This document shows positions 24,427-32,844 of a DNA stretch of 44,875 nt, one piece after another. Each line of letters opens with the position of its first letter. The stretch's first letter is position 1. The position numbers and the translations under genes were made by a program. The notes below the pieces were generated by a model. That model did no database searches. It was not told where the DNA came from and saw only the letters and a program-made list of their open reading frames with translations. Origin of the DNA: CAIJXO01 sp041308645 (GTDB taxonomy: Bacteria > Patescibacteriota > Minisyncoccia > Phycocordibacterales > GWA1-40-21); assembly GCA_041308645.1 (NCBI GenBank), contig JBFZBC010000005.1, forward strand, positions 1-44,875, in the 5' to 3' direction.

Positions 24427-25296
24427 ATGTCTCACAAAAAAGGATTTACATTACTTGAAGTATTATTAGTCGTTGGTATCATCGCCATCCTCGCTGGTAT
24501 AGTGATACTTGCCATCAACCCCTCTAAACAGTTAGCCACTGTCCGTAACACCGAACGTAAATCTGACATCAAACAAATATATAGTGCTCTGACTCAATAC
24601 TACATAGATAACTTCCATTATCCTACTTCTCTCACTAGCACATTAACAGAAATCTGTGATACTGGTGCTAATGCTTCTTCTTCAGGACTAACCATCACCT
24701 GCACTAATGCCGGTCTGATCAACCTCTCTGAACTCATCCCCCCCTATCTGACAGCCATCCCTAAAGACCCTAGCGCTACCACCACTAATCATGCCGGTTA
24801 TCAAATAGTCCTCGCTAGTAACAAAATCGGTCTCTCTGCTCCAGCGGAATTAGGACAGACTATTACGATAGGGACGGTAGCTTGTGGCACAAGCGGAGAT
24901 GCTACTGATCCAGATTGTTGGTCCGATCAGGGTCCTGGTACTTATGCTTGGGGACCGATGGCTACAACAACTAATATCAATAGTCCTACTGACGGTAAGG
25001 CGAATACCCTCGTTCTCGTCGCTCTTGCTGGTAGCTATCCCGCAGCGGAATACTGTAATGCTTTAACCGAAGGCGATGTTCCCGCTGGTACTTGGTATCT
25101 ACCAGCCAAAGATCAATTATGGGCTGGTTGGGATACTGTTTGGGGTCGCTCAGGAGGTTTCCCAAGCTACGATTACTGGTCTTCTACTGAGCACTCGGCC
25201 AATCCAGAGAACGTTGCCTGGTACTTGGTCACGTACTTCGACAACATGAGCAGCAACTTTAAGGACCATCAGGGCTCCGTCCGTTGTCTTCGCTAG
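24427..25296 (+). CDS. Type IV pilin-like protein with C-type-lectin (DUF1566) domain
   Basis: A 289-aa protein with a prepilin leader (MSHKKG) cleaved before FTLLEVLLVVGIIAILAG, the hydrophobic pilin helix, and a pilin-like N-terminal domain to about residue 125. The C-terminal half is a DUF1566/C-type-lectin-like domain (WYLPAKDQLWAGW, YDYWSSTE, AWYLV, SVRCLR). In this fold family the final 40 residues are the usual variable region of diversity-generating retroelement targets. Here those codons are largely AGC, TAC, CAC, AAC and GAC, all one or two adenine changes from AAC. The gene is C-rich on the coding strand, unlike its neighbours. It is probably displayed on a type IV pilus or pseudopilus; the ligand is unknown. 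Confidence 0.85.
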   Translation: MSHKKGFTLLEVLLVVGIIAILAGIVILAINPSKQLATVRNTERKSDIKQIYSALTQYYIDNFHYPTSLTSTLTEICDTGANASSSGLTITCTNAGLINLSELIPPYLTAIPKDPSATTTNHAGYQIVLASNKIGLSAPAELGQTITIGTVACGTSGDATDPDCWSDQGPGTYAWGPMATTTNINSPTDGKANTLVLVALAGSYPAAEYCNALTEGDVPAGTWYLPAKDQLWAGWDTVWGRSGGFPSYDYWSSTEHSANPENVAWYLVTYFDNMSSNFKDHQGSVRCLR

Positions 25297-25334
25297 CATT
25301 CTTTCAGCATTTCTTTATCTCTTTATCTCTTTAT

Positions 25335-25377
25335 CCTCTCTAAAACGGCTCTGGTACTCCAGAGCATTTTAGAGAGG
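25335..25377 (+). terminator. Long hairpin after the pilin-lectin gene
   Basis: Arms cctctctaaaa (25335-25345) and ttttagagagg (25367-25377), with an inner stem gctctgg/ccagagc around tact. It is preceded by three tandem ctttatct units (25308-25335). No T run follows. It may stabilise the mRNA end, or be the DNA hairpin often found downstream of DGR variable regions. Confidence 0.6.
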
Positions 25378-25402
25378 GAGTGTTTATAATTATTTAATTA
25401 TA

Positions 25403-25428
25403 AAAGCCCGCGGTAATCCGCAGGCTTT
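25403..25428 (-). terminator. Intrinsic terminator of thrS
   Basis: Minus-strand stem AAAGCC-GCGG / CCGC-GGCTTT with one mismatch and loop atta, followed by TTTTATAATT, about 20 nt after the thrS stop. Confidence 0.75.
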
Positions 25429-25449
25429 ATGTTTGTTGTTATTAATTTT

Positions 25450-27195
25450 TTACAATCTCTCAGAAATTTCTTTTTGAAGTTTAGTTTTTAGCTTTTCTAA
25501 AGTGATTTTTTCTTGCTTGGCGCCGTCACGGATTTCCAAAGCCAGTTCGCCAAACTCAATTTCCTTGTCACCAATAACCAGCATATAAGGCACTTTGTTA
25601 ACTTTACCAGCGCGGATTTTTTTACCCATACCCTCATCCGTATTATCAAAGTCAACTCGCACGCCTTGAGCCTTTATCTCATCGGCTATTTTTTTAGCAT
25701 AGTCATTATGATTTTCACGGACAGGGATTATTTTTATTTGGACTGGTGAAAGCCAGACGGGGAAGTTTCCCGCAAAGTGTTCAATTAACAAAACAAGGAA
25801 TCTTTCATATGACCCTAAAACTGCTCGGTGCACCATAACAGGGTTTACCTCTTTTCCCATGTTATCAATATAGGTTAGATTGAATCTCTTGGGAGTAGCA
25901 AAATCTAATTGGACAGTTGGAATTTGGATTTCTTTTCCCATGGCATCTTTAAACATAAAATCTAATTTAGGTCCATATAGAGCCGCTTCACCCTCACACT
26001 TTTTAGCATTTAATCCCATCTCATCTGAAACCTCTTGTAACATTTTTTCACATAAGTCCCAATCTTTTGTGTCGCCAATATATTTTTCTGGGTGAGCATA
26101 ATCGCGGACAGAAAGAGAAACCCAGTTGTTTTTCCATAGGCCTAGAGAAGTATAAAAATCTCTAATAATGTTAACCATGTTTACTACTTCCTGTTTGACC
26201 TGATCAACTCGACAAAAAGAGTGGCCATCTTCACAGGTAATAGCATAAACTCGGTTAAGGCCACCTACTTCACCAGTTTTTTCTGCACGGTACTGGCGGT
26301 CTGATTCCATATAGCGAATCGGTAGTTCCTTATACGTTCTTATTCTTGAAGCATAAATTTGGGTTTGGGCTGGACACTGGACTGGTTTTAGAATGAACTG
26401 GTGTCCTTTTGGCGAAGTTACAGCAAAAAGCTCATCAGCAAATTTTGCAGCATGGCCAGAGGTTTCAAAAAGTATTCGTTTAGCCATGTGGGGTGTTTTA
26501 ACTTTTTCAAAGCCGTATTTTCGGCAAACAGATTCAATATATTTTTGTAGTTCATCAATAATTATTGTTCCTTTGGGAGTGTAAAGCGGTAATCCCGGAC
26601 CAACTAAATCTGAAAAGCAAAATAAATCTAATTCCTTACCAAGCCTCCTATGATCTCTTTTCTCCGCTTCTTTTTGTTGTAGTTCATAAGCAGTTAAATC
26701 CTCCTTGCTTTCAAAAGCCAAACCGTAAATACGGGTAAGCATTTTATTTTTTTCATCCCCACGCCAATAAGCGCCAGCAATTCTCTCAAGTTTGAAAGCA
26801 TCTTTAGGAATTTCCTTGGTGGAGGCTACGTGCGGTCCGGCACAAAGGTCAGTAAGGTCACCAGAGGTGTATGTTGTTGGTTTGGACCCATCTTTTTTCA
26901 AGTCAGCAATTAGTTCTAGTTTATAAGGATTTCCCGCAAACATTTTCTCAGCATCCCTAACCGTTATTTCTTTCTTCTCAAAGGTGGACCATTTCTTCAT
27001 TAGTTCTCGCATCTTCTGCTCAATTTTTTCTAAATCCTTATCACTTATTGGTGTGCTGAATTCAAAGTCATAATAAAAACCAGTATCAATAGCGGGGCCA
27101 ATCGCTAGTTTGGCATCTGGATAAAAAGATAAAACCGCACCAGCCAAAAGGTGGGAAAGGGAATGTCTGATATTATTTAAATTATCTTCATTCAT
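25450..27195 (-). CDS. thrS: Threonyl-tRNA synthetase, TGS domain absent
   Basis: Class II synthetase charging tRNA-Thr, 581 aa. The protein starts directly in the editing domain (IRHSLSHLLAGAVLSFYPD), so the TGS domain of the typical roughly 640-aa enzyme is missing. Editing residues HSLSH and LCAGPHV are kept, so mischarged Ser-tRNA can probably still be cleared. The catalytic core has motif 2 (QYRAEKTGEVGGLNRVY), the zinc ligands Cys in LKPVQCPAQ and His in DGHSFCR and HRAVLGSYERF. The C-terminal anticodon-binding domain is intact (VNKVPYMLVIGDKE). It lies downstream of dnaE on the same strand (30 nt gap) and may be cotranscribed. Confidence 0.95.
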   Translation of the reverse strand: MNEDNLNNIRHSLSHLLAGAVLSFYPDAKLAIGPAIDTGFYYDFEFSTPISDKDLEKIEQKMRELMKKWSTFEKKEITVRDAEKMFAGNPYKLELIADLKKDGSKPTTYTSGDLTDLCAGPHVASTKEIPKDAFKLERIAGAYWRGDEKNKMLTRIYGLAFESKEDLTAYELQQKEAEKRDHRRLGKELDLFCFSDLVGPGLPLYTPKGTIIIDELQKYIESVCRKYGFEKVKTPHMAKRILFETSGHAAKFADELFAVTSPKGHQFILKPVQCPAQTQIYASRIRTYKELPIRYMESDRQYRAEKTGEVGGLNRVYAITCEDGHSFCRVDQVKQEVVNMVNIIRDFYTSLGLWKNNWVSLSVRDYAHPEKYIGDTKDWDLCEKMLQEVSDEMGLNAKKCEGEAALYGPKLDFMFKDAMGKEIQIPTVQLDFATPKRFNLTYIDNMGKEVNPVMVHRAVLGSYERFLVLLIEHFAGNFPVWLSPVQIKIIPVRENHNDYAKKIADEIKAQGVRVDFDNTDEGMGKKIRAGKVNKVPYMLVIGDKEIEFGELALEIRDGAKQEKITLEKLKTKLQKEISERL

Positions 27196-27225
27196 ATATA
27201 TTTAAATATAACATATAATTAACTT

Positions 27226-30200
27226 TTATATCAATTCCTTCATACTATCTATAATCAAAGTGGTTTCGCCATTACGGAGGGAAATCTTACCTTTAATAGC
27301 TACGCATTTATCCTTAACTAATATTTTTTTATTCTCGGTCATCGTGCGGGGGAAAACCACGGTTTCAATAGTGTCTGAATAATCAGATAATTTTACAAAG
27401 GCCATGCCGTCACCTTTTTTGGTGATTATTTCTCTAATGTCCTCAATAATACCCGCTACCATCACCTCATCGCCTTCTTTAGGATTCTCCTTAACATTTT
27501 TTATACTATAATTTTTTTCATCAATTATTTTTCTAAATTTATCAAGTGGGTGACCGGACAAGTATAAGCCTAGCAGTTCTCTTTCCCAAGCTAAAGTTTC
27601 AGTAGCAGTCGCTTTAGGAGCATCTATTAGTTTAAAATTATTTACATTTTCCATTCCAGCCACATATGTGCCAAATAATGAATCCTGATTTTCAGATATT
27701 TTTCCAGCCTCTTTAGAATAGGTAAGCATATTTTCCACATTACCAAGCATTTGCCCGCGTTCGCCAAATTCGTCCATCGCTCCAGCTTTGATCAGGGCTT
27801 CAAGAGACTTTTTATTTAGTAAATTTTTACCCGCCCGCCCTTCTGAAGAAGGAGGGTCTTTGATGCGGTCCAGAAAATTTGATAGGGATTTAAATTTACC
27901 ATTCTTTTTTCTTTCCTCAATAATGGTGTTGGCAATTCCTTCACCAAAGTTTTTAATAGTTGTAAGTCCAAAACGGATAGTATCTTTTTGCCCGGGAATT
28001 TTAACCACTGTAAAGTCCTGGAAGCTTTCATTTACATTTGGCGGAAGCACAGGTATATCCATACGTTTACAATCACCAATAAATTCCGCAATTTTTTCTA
28101 CATCACCAGCATCCGCGGTCAGCACACAGGCCATATAAATAGCGGGGAAGTTTGCTTTCATATAGGCTGTTTGATAAGCCACTCGGCCGTAACTAGCGGC
28201 GTGAGCTTTATTGAATCCGTAAGCAGCAAAAGGTTCTATTAGTGACCAAAGTTCATCGGCTTTTTCTTGCGTCATACCGTTTTTCAATAATCCTTCTTTG
28301 AGTTTGCTTTTTTGTGCTTCCATTTCGGCAGGAATTTTTTTACCCATCGCTTTTCTTAATTTATCAGCTTCAAGCCAAGAGTAACCACCAAGCTTGATCG
28401 CAATAAGCATAACGTCATCTTGGTAAGTAATCACTCCAAAGGATTGAGAAAGTATATCTTTCATTCTCGGATCAAGAAATCTTATAGTTTGTGAATTGTG
28501 TTTTCTTTTTATATATTCAGGAATTGATTCAAGTGGTCCTGGGCGGTATAGAGCCACCATAGCGTTGATATCATGAATTGTTGTAGGTTTTAATTCTTTT
28601 AGATATTTAGTCATTCCAGAACCGTTGAGTTGGAAAAGTCCGGTGGTCTCACCGCGAGCGAGGAGATCAAATGTTTTAGCATCATCCATTGGTATATTTT
28701 CGATATCAATATTTATGCCATCAATTTTTTTTGCAAGTGAAACAGCATTGGAAAGAATCGCCAAATTTTTAATACCTAAAAAGTCAAACTTTAAAAGACC
28801 AGCATCTTCTACAGCGTGCATATCATACTGAGTAATAATTTTTTCTTCTCCCTTAGTGTCAAATTGCAGTGGAGTAAAGTCAGTCAGGACTGTCGGCGCC
28901 ATCACCACACCGGCCGCGTGGACTGAGATGTGCCTAGCACAACCTTCCACTTTTTTAGCCATATCAATAATTATTTTAACATCATCTTCCTTATTATATA
29001 TTTCTTTTAGTTCTGATACTTCGGCTAAGGCTCGGTCAATTGTCATCGGAAAACCTTGGGCCCCTATTGGAATAAGTTTGGAAATTCTATCTCCTAAAGT
29101 ATAAGGGTAACCCATCGCTCGAGCTACATCTTTGACTGAGCCACGAGCCATCATCGTACCAAAGGTACCTATCTGAGCCACTTTATCAGCACCATATTTT
29201 TGTTTGGCATAAGCAATCACTTCATCACGTCTGTTATCAGCATAGTCCATATCAATATCAGGTGCAGATGGACGCTCAGGATTTAGAAATCTTTCAAAAG
29301 GAAGTTTATAATCTATCGGATCAACGTTTGTAATTTTAGTCAGATAGGTAGTAAGGGATCCGGCCACTGATCCTCGGATGTTGGTCAATATTTTATGCTC
29401 ATGGGCAAAGCGTAGTAGGTCAGCTACTACTAAAAAGTACGGGGCATAACCTTTATCTTTTATTACTTTTAGTTCATATTCTAGACGGTCAGTATATTCT
29501 TTTGTCTGGTTTAAATCGCGGACTTTGAAACCAGCATAGGCAAGTTTTTTTAATTCATCATCTGCTGATAATCCACTTTCCACTTTAAAATCAGGGAAGA
29601 CCCAAGAACCAAGTTTAAGATCCAAATCACACATTTCAGCAATTCTAACAGTGTTCGTTATAGCTTCTGGTGTGTCAGCAAAAAGTTCCTCGGCCTTTTC
29701 AGGAGAAATAAAAGAAAAATCTTCCTCATTGCTATCAGAATTATGATCAGAAAAATCACCAGTCGAGTTTACAAGCATCAAAGTATCTCGTGCTTTTTTA
29801 TCTTCCGGATGGAGATAATAAACATCATGAGCCGCTACTAGTGGAGTGTCTGTTTCCTTGGCTAATGAAATAATTTTTTTAATTGTCTCTTCATGACCCT
29901 CAATTTCTGGGTGGTGAGTAATTTCTAGAAAAAAGTTTTTAGTGCCATAAACATCCTTATACCAAACCACCAGTTTTTTAGCTTCCTCTATATTTCCATT
30001 TTTTAATGCTTGAGTGGTGGCGCTAGAAAAAGAGGGGGAAATGCAGATTAAACCAAATTTATATTTTTCAATCAGCTCCTTATCAATACGGGGTTTGTAA
30101 TAAAAGCCTTCAACGTTTGCCTGTGTGACTAATTTAATTAAGTTATGATAGCCATCTAAATCTTGGGCTAGTAAAATCAAACGTGAACGCCGGTTATCCA

Positions 30201-30447
30201 CCCCACCTTGTTTGTCAAAACGCGTTCTGGCTGCCACATAAAAATCTGAGCCAATAATCGGTTTGATGCCTTCTTTTTTACAGGCTTTATAAAATTCAAT
30301 CGCCCCATACATATTGGCATTATCAGTCAGAGCCAAAGCCTCCATTCCATATTTTTTGGCTTCCTTAATTAGCTCTGGAATTTTCGGTAGGGCATTAAGC
30401 AGGGAATAATGTGAGTGCGTATGTAGATGGATGAATCTGGATAACAT
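27226..30447 (-). CDS. dnaE: DNA polymerase III alpha subunit
   Basis: Replicative polymerase catalytic subunit, 1073 aa, of the DnaE1 type. The N-terminal PHP domain begins FIHLHTHSHYSLLNALPKI with most metal-binding histidines kept, so it may have proofreading exonuclease activity. The polymerase active site has PDIDMDY (396-402) with Asp397, Asp399 and Asp401, followed by NRRDEVIAYAKQKYG, and the third aspartate region LLKFDFLGIKNLAIL. A helix-hairpin-helix and a C-terminal OB-fold (VMVAGIIEDIREIITKKGDG) follow. The tau-binding end is shortened compared with E. coli (1160 aa). The ATG at 30447 gives the canonical PHP start. Confidence 0.96.
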   Translation of the reverse strand: MLSRFIHLHTHSHYSLLNALPKIPELIKEAKKYGMEALALTDNANMYGAIEFYKACKKEGIKPIIGSDFYVAARTRFDKQGGVDNRRSRLILLAQDLDGYHNLIKLVTQANVEGFYYKPRIDKELIEKYKFGLICISPSFSSATTQALKNGNIEEAKKLVVWYKDVYGTKNFFLEITHHPEIEGHEETIKKIISLAKETDTPLVAAHDVYYLHPEDKKARDTLMLVNSTGDFSDHNSDSNEEDFSFISPEKAEELFADTPEAITNTVRIAEMCDLDLKLGSWVFPDFKVESGLSADDELKKLAYAGFKVRDLNQTKEYTDRLEYELKVIKDKGYAPYFLVVADLLRFAHEHKILTNIRGSVAGSLTTYLTKITNVDPIDYKLPFERFLNPERPSAPDIDMDYADNRRDEVIAYAKQKYGADKVAQIGTFGTMMARGSVKDVARAMGYPYTLGDRISKLIPIGAQGFPMTIDRALAEVSELKEIYNKEDDVKIIIDMAKKVEGCARHISVHAAGVVMAPTVLTDFTPLQFDTKGEEKIITQYDMHAVEDAGLLKFDFLGIKNLAILSNAVSLAKKIDGINIDIENIPMDDAKTFDLLARGETTGLFQLNGSGMTKYLKELKPTTIHDINAMVALYRPGPLESIPEYIKRKHNSQTIRFLDPRMKDILSQSFGVITYQDDVMLIAIKLGGYSWLEADKLRKAMGKKIPAEMEAQKSKLKEGLLKNGMTQEKADELWSLIEPFAAYGFNKAHAASYGRVAYQTAYMKANFPAIYMACVLTADAGDVEKIAEFIGDCKRMDIPVLPPNVNESFQDFTVVKIPGQKDTIRFGLTTIKNFGEGIANTIIEERKKNGKFKSLSNFLDRIKDPPSSEGRAGKNLLNKKSLEALIKAGAMDEFGERGQMLGNVENMLTYSKEAGKISENQDSLFGTYVAGMENVNNFKLIDAPKATATETLAWERELLGLYLSGHPLDKFRKIIDEKNYSIKNVKENPKEGDEVMVAGIIEDIREIITKKGDGMAFVKLSDYSDTIETVVFPRTMTENKKILVKDKCVAIKGKISLRNGETTLIIDSMKELI

Positions 30448-30510
30448 AAATGTATTATTACATTTTTTCCTAAAAGAGTTAAGTCTACAATTTAATTACA
30501 AATCATAGAT

Positions 30511-30538
30511 CCCCAAGTGCGCCTAGGCGCACTTGGGG
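30511..30538. repeat. Perfect 28-bp palindrome, left copy
   Basis: Perfect palindrome with arm CCCCAAGTGCGCC and centre TA, GC-rich in an AT-rich background. Its inner 24 bp are identical to the copy at 30983-31006. The outer two base pairs differ (CC/GG here, AA/TT there) but stay complementary. It lies 20 nt before the start of the Cas2-like gene and overlaps the expected -35 position. Confidence 0.95.
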
Positions 30539-30546
30539 GTTGGTGA

Positions 30547-30552
30547 TATAAT
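30547..30552 (+). promoter_or_regulatory. -10 box of the Cas2-like gene
   Basis: TATAAT ending 6 nt before the ATG, so transcription would begin at or next to the start codon (leaderless). The -35 position would fall inside the left palindrome (30524-30530), which could therefore act as an operator. Confidence 0.5.
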
Positions 30553-30558
30553 AAAAAG

Positions 30559-30951
30559 ATGAAAAAATATTTTAAATATAAAGGACTTACAGTTAATCGT
30601 TTTGGTTTACCAGTATTTAGTGCTAATGGAAATATGATTAGTAAATCTGTAAACGGAGAAAAAGGAAAAAGATATTTTCAGTATCAGTGTTTTAATCATA
30701 ATTTTAAAAATACCGCACCAAGGAATTTAATTGTAATGTATGATATTCCTAATAACAAGAAGAAGGAGAGAGATTGGTTTAGGCGTCATTTACAGAAGTT
30801 TGATTATATAATGGTTCAAAAAAGTGTTTGGGTTGGTCCATCACCTTTACCTAAGGATTTTCTTAATTATGTGAAATCTATTGGTCTTTTAAATAAATTT
30901 AAAACATTGAAATTGGCTAAACCATATTCAAGATTACAAAATAATATGTAA
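30559..30951 (+). CDS. Cas2/PaaX-C-like domain protein
   Basis: A 130-aa protein whose C-terminal 75 residues match the Cas2-like ferredoxin fold shared by Cas2 and the C-terminal domain of PaaX repressors: NLIVMYDIPNNKKKERDWF (with Asp62 at the Cas2 metal position), then FRRHLQKFDYIMVQKSVWVG and KTLKLAKPY. The first 55 residues (KGLTVNRFGLPVFSANGNMI and a basic stretch) are unrecognised and are not an obvious winged helix. No cas1 or CRISPR array is near. The gene is closely enclosed by two copies of a 28-bp palindrome. It may be a DNA-binding regulator of those sites, or a nuclease of a small mobile cassette; both are inference. Confidence 0.7.
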   Translation: MKKYFKYKGLTVNRFGLPVFSANGNMISKSVNGEKGKRYFQYQCFNHNFKNTAPRNLIVMYDIPNNKKKERDWFRRHLQKFDYIMVQKSVWVGPSPLPKDFLNYVKSIGLLNKFKTLKLAKPYSRLQNNM

Positions 30952-30980
30952 ATTATTATTTTGTAAATAATTTTAGTAAG

Positions 30981-31008
30981 AACCAAGTGCGCCTAGGCGC
31001 ACTTGGTT
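30981..31008. repeat. Perfect 28-bp palindrome, right copy
   Basis: Perfect palindrome with arm AACCAAGTGCGCC and centre TA, 30 nt after the Cas2-like stop. The core is identical to the left copy; the spacing between copies is 470 bp. No T run follows, so it is not a standard terminator. Confidence 0.95.
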
Positions 31009-31066
31009 TGGGGTATGATTTGTTTATATTATATTATATTATTTTAAAATAATATATATTTTTATA

Positions 31067-31075
31067 TGCTATAAT
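31067..31075 (+). promoter_or_regulatory. Extended -10 promoter of the PIF1 helicase
   Basis: TGCTATAAT ends 7 nt before the ATG at 31083; no ribosome site. Upstream DNA is almost pure A/T. Best explained as a leaderless promoter. Confidence 0.6.
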
Positions 31076-31082
31076 ATTTTTT

Positions 31083-32762
31083 ATGACACAAGAGGAAGCG
31101 TTAGATATTTTAAAATTTGGTTATAATGTTTTTTTGACTGGACCGGCGGGAAGTGGAAAAACGCATCTTTTGAATAAATATATTAATTTTTTAAAGGAAA
31201 ATTATGTGGATGTGGGTATTACAGCGAGTACCGGTATTGCCGCCACGCATATGGGCGGTACCACTATTCATTCCTGGACAGGGATGGGGATAAAAGATTA
31301 TCTAAATAAAATTGATTTAGAGGAATTAAAATCCAGGAAATATTTGCGTGACCGCTTTGAGCGAACACAGGTGTTGGTGATAGACGAAGTGTCTATGCTT
31401 CATCACTTTAGGCTAGATTTGATTGATGAGATATGCCGTCATATGAAAAATAATGATGCGCCGTTTGGAGGAATGCAGGTTATTTTATGTGGCGATTTTT
31501 TTCAGCTACCGCCTATTGCTCGGGCGGGTGAACCGCTAGCTCAATTTGCCTATGAAGCAGAAGTTTGGAAAGGGGCAAATTTTAAAATTTGTTATTTGGA
31601 GGAACAACACCGTCAGACGGATTCAGCTTTCCTAAAAGTTTTAAATGAAATCCGGGGGAATAGATTGTCAGATGAAGGAATGAAACATTTAAAAGGTAGG
31701 CAGAATAAAAAAACCTTTCAAGGGATAGAGCCTACCCGTCTTCATACTCATAATATTGATGTGGATCTGATTAATCAAAGAGAGTTGGAAAAACTGCACG
31801 GTCAAGGGCGAGAATTTATGATGGATGGTAAGGGAAGAAAACCACTAGTGGAGGCTCTGAAAAAAAGTTGCCTAGCACCAGAAGTTTTAAAATTGAAAGT
31901 GGGAGCGAAGGTAATGTTCGTAAAAAATAATTTTGAGGAAAGTTATGTAAATGGAACATTAGGAAAGGTGGTGGCTTTTGATTCAGAAGGACCAGTGGTG
32001 CAAATCACTAATGGTAGAAATATTCATGTGAAGCCAGTAAATTGGATGATTGAGGAAGATGGTAAAGCTAAGGCCATTATCACCCAATTTCCTTTGCGTT
32101 TAGCGTGGGCGATAACTGTCCATAAAAGTCAGGGTATGAGTCTCGATGCTATTGAAGTGGATTTGTCTAAATCTTTTGAAAAAGGTATGGGTTATGTGGC
32201 CTTGTCTCGAGTGCGATCACTCGAGGGACTAATTCTTTTAGGCTTAAATGAAATTGCTACCCAAGTGCGTTGTGAGGTTTTAGATTTTGATGAAGAATTA
32301 AGGAAAATTTCTAATAAGCACTTGGCAGAGATGCAGGCCCTGAGTGATAATGAAAAAAAAGAAAGACAGAAAAAGTTTTTACAGAAAATTTCTCCGGAAA
32401 GAACGGCCAGCGGAAAAATAAAAAAGAAAAAAATTTCTACTTTGGAAGAAACACGTAAGTATTTAGAGGCAGGAATGAATTTAAATGAAATAGCTAATGC
32501 TAAGGGAACAAAAATTGGTACAGTATTTGATCATTTAGAAAAACTTCTCAGTGAGGATCCAAAATTAGATATTCGTCATTTTGAATCTGAAATCTCTGTG
32601 AATAAATTTAAAAAAATATACAAAGCCTTTAATGATATTTATGGTGATAATAGGGAATTACGCTTAACACCAATTATGAAGATTTTAGGTGGAGAAAAAA
32701 AAGGTTTTTCCTTTGAAGATCTCCGTTTAGTCCGCCTATTTTTAAAAAAGAAGGGGATGTAA
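31083..32762 (+). CDS. PIF1-like helicase with C-terminal helix-turn-helix
   Basis: A 559-aa superfamily 1B helicase. Walker A is FLTGPAGSGKTHLL (about 17-30), followed by ITASTGIAATHMGGTTIHSW, the Walker B-type VLVIDEVSMLHHF, QVILCGDFFQLPPI, the motif VEVDLSKSFEKGMGYVALSR-like C-terminal region and AWAITVHKSQGMSLD. Residues about 440-490 (TLEETRKYLEAGMNLNEIA... IGTVFDHLEKLL) form the helix-turn-helix of the HTH_40 type also found in RecQ-like helicases. PIF1 enzymes unwind G-quadruplexes and R-loops and help forks pass obstacles. Family members are frequent in CPR genomes. Intact and full length. Confidence 0.92.
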   Translation: MTQEEALDILKFGYNVFLTGPAGSGKTHLLNKYINFLKENYVDVGITASTGIAATHMGGTTIHSWTGMGIKDYLNKIDLEELKSRKYLRDRFERTQVLVIDEVSMLHHFRLDLIDEICRHMKNNDAPFGGMQVILCGDFFQLPPIARAGEPLAQFAYEAEVWKGANFKICYLEEQHRQTDSAFLKVLNEIRGNRLSDEGMKHLKGRQNKKTFQGIEPTRLHTHNIDVDLINQRELEKLHGQGREFMMDGKGRKPLVEALKKSCLAPEVLKLKVGAKVMFVKNNFEESYVNGTLGKVVAFDSEGPVVQITNGRNIHVKPVNWMIEEDGKAKAIITQFPLRLAWAITVHKSQGMSLDAIEVDLSKSFEKGMGYVALSRVRSLEGLILLGLNEIATQVRCEVLDFDEELRKISNKHLAEMQALSDNEKKERQKKFLQKISPERTASGKIKKKKISTLEETRKYLEAGMNLNEIANAKGTKIGTVFDHLEKLLSEDPKLDIRHFESEISVNKFKKIYKAFNDIYGDNRELRLTPIMKILGGEKKGFSFEDLRLVRLFLKKKGM

Positions 32763-32781
32763 TACCTCATCATAATCTGTG

Positions 32782-32809
32782 TTGACAAGTCATTTTTTAG
32801 TGATACTAT
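32782..32809 (+). promoter_or_regulatory. Promoter of the 131/110-aa gene pair
   Basis: TTGACA (32782-32787), 16-nt spacer, TACTAT (32804-32809); an AAGGAGGT ribosome site (32833-32840) follows. Confidence 0.65.
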
Positions 32810-32844
32810 TATAGTAGATTTTGTTCTATAAAAAGGAGGTTAAT

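Noticed and set aside
24427..25296. Complete DGR within the window
   Set aside because: No reverse-transcriptase frame and no second copy of the 3' region was found on either strand, so only a target is claimed.
30511..31008. CRISPR-like reading of the two palindromes near a Cas2-like gene
   Set aside because: Only two copies, 470 bp apart, with a gene rather than a spacer between them; no array and no cas1.
30981..31008. Right palindrome as an ordinary terminator
   Set aside because: No T run follows and the same palindrome also lies upstream of the gene's start, so simple termination does not explain the pair.
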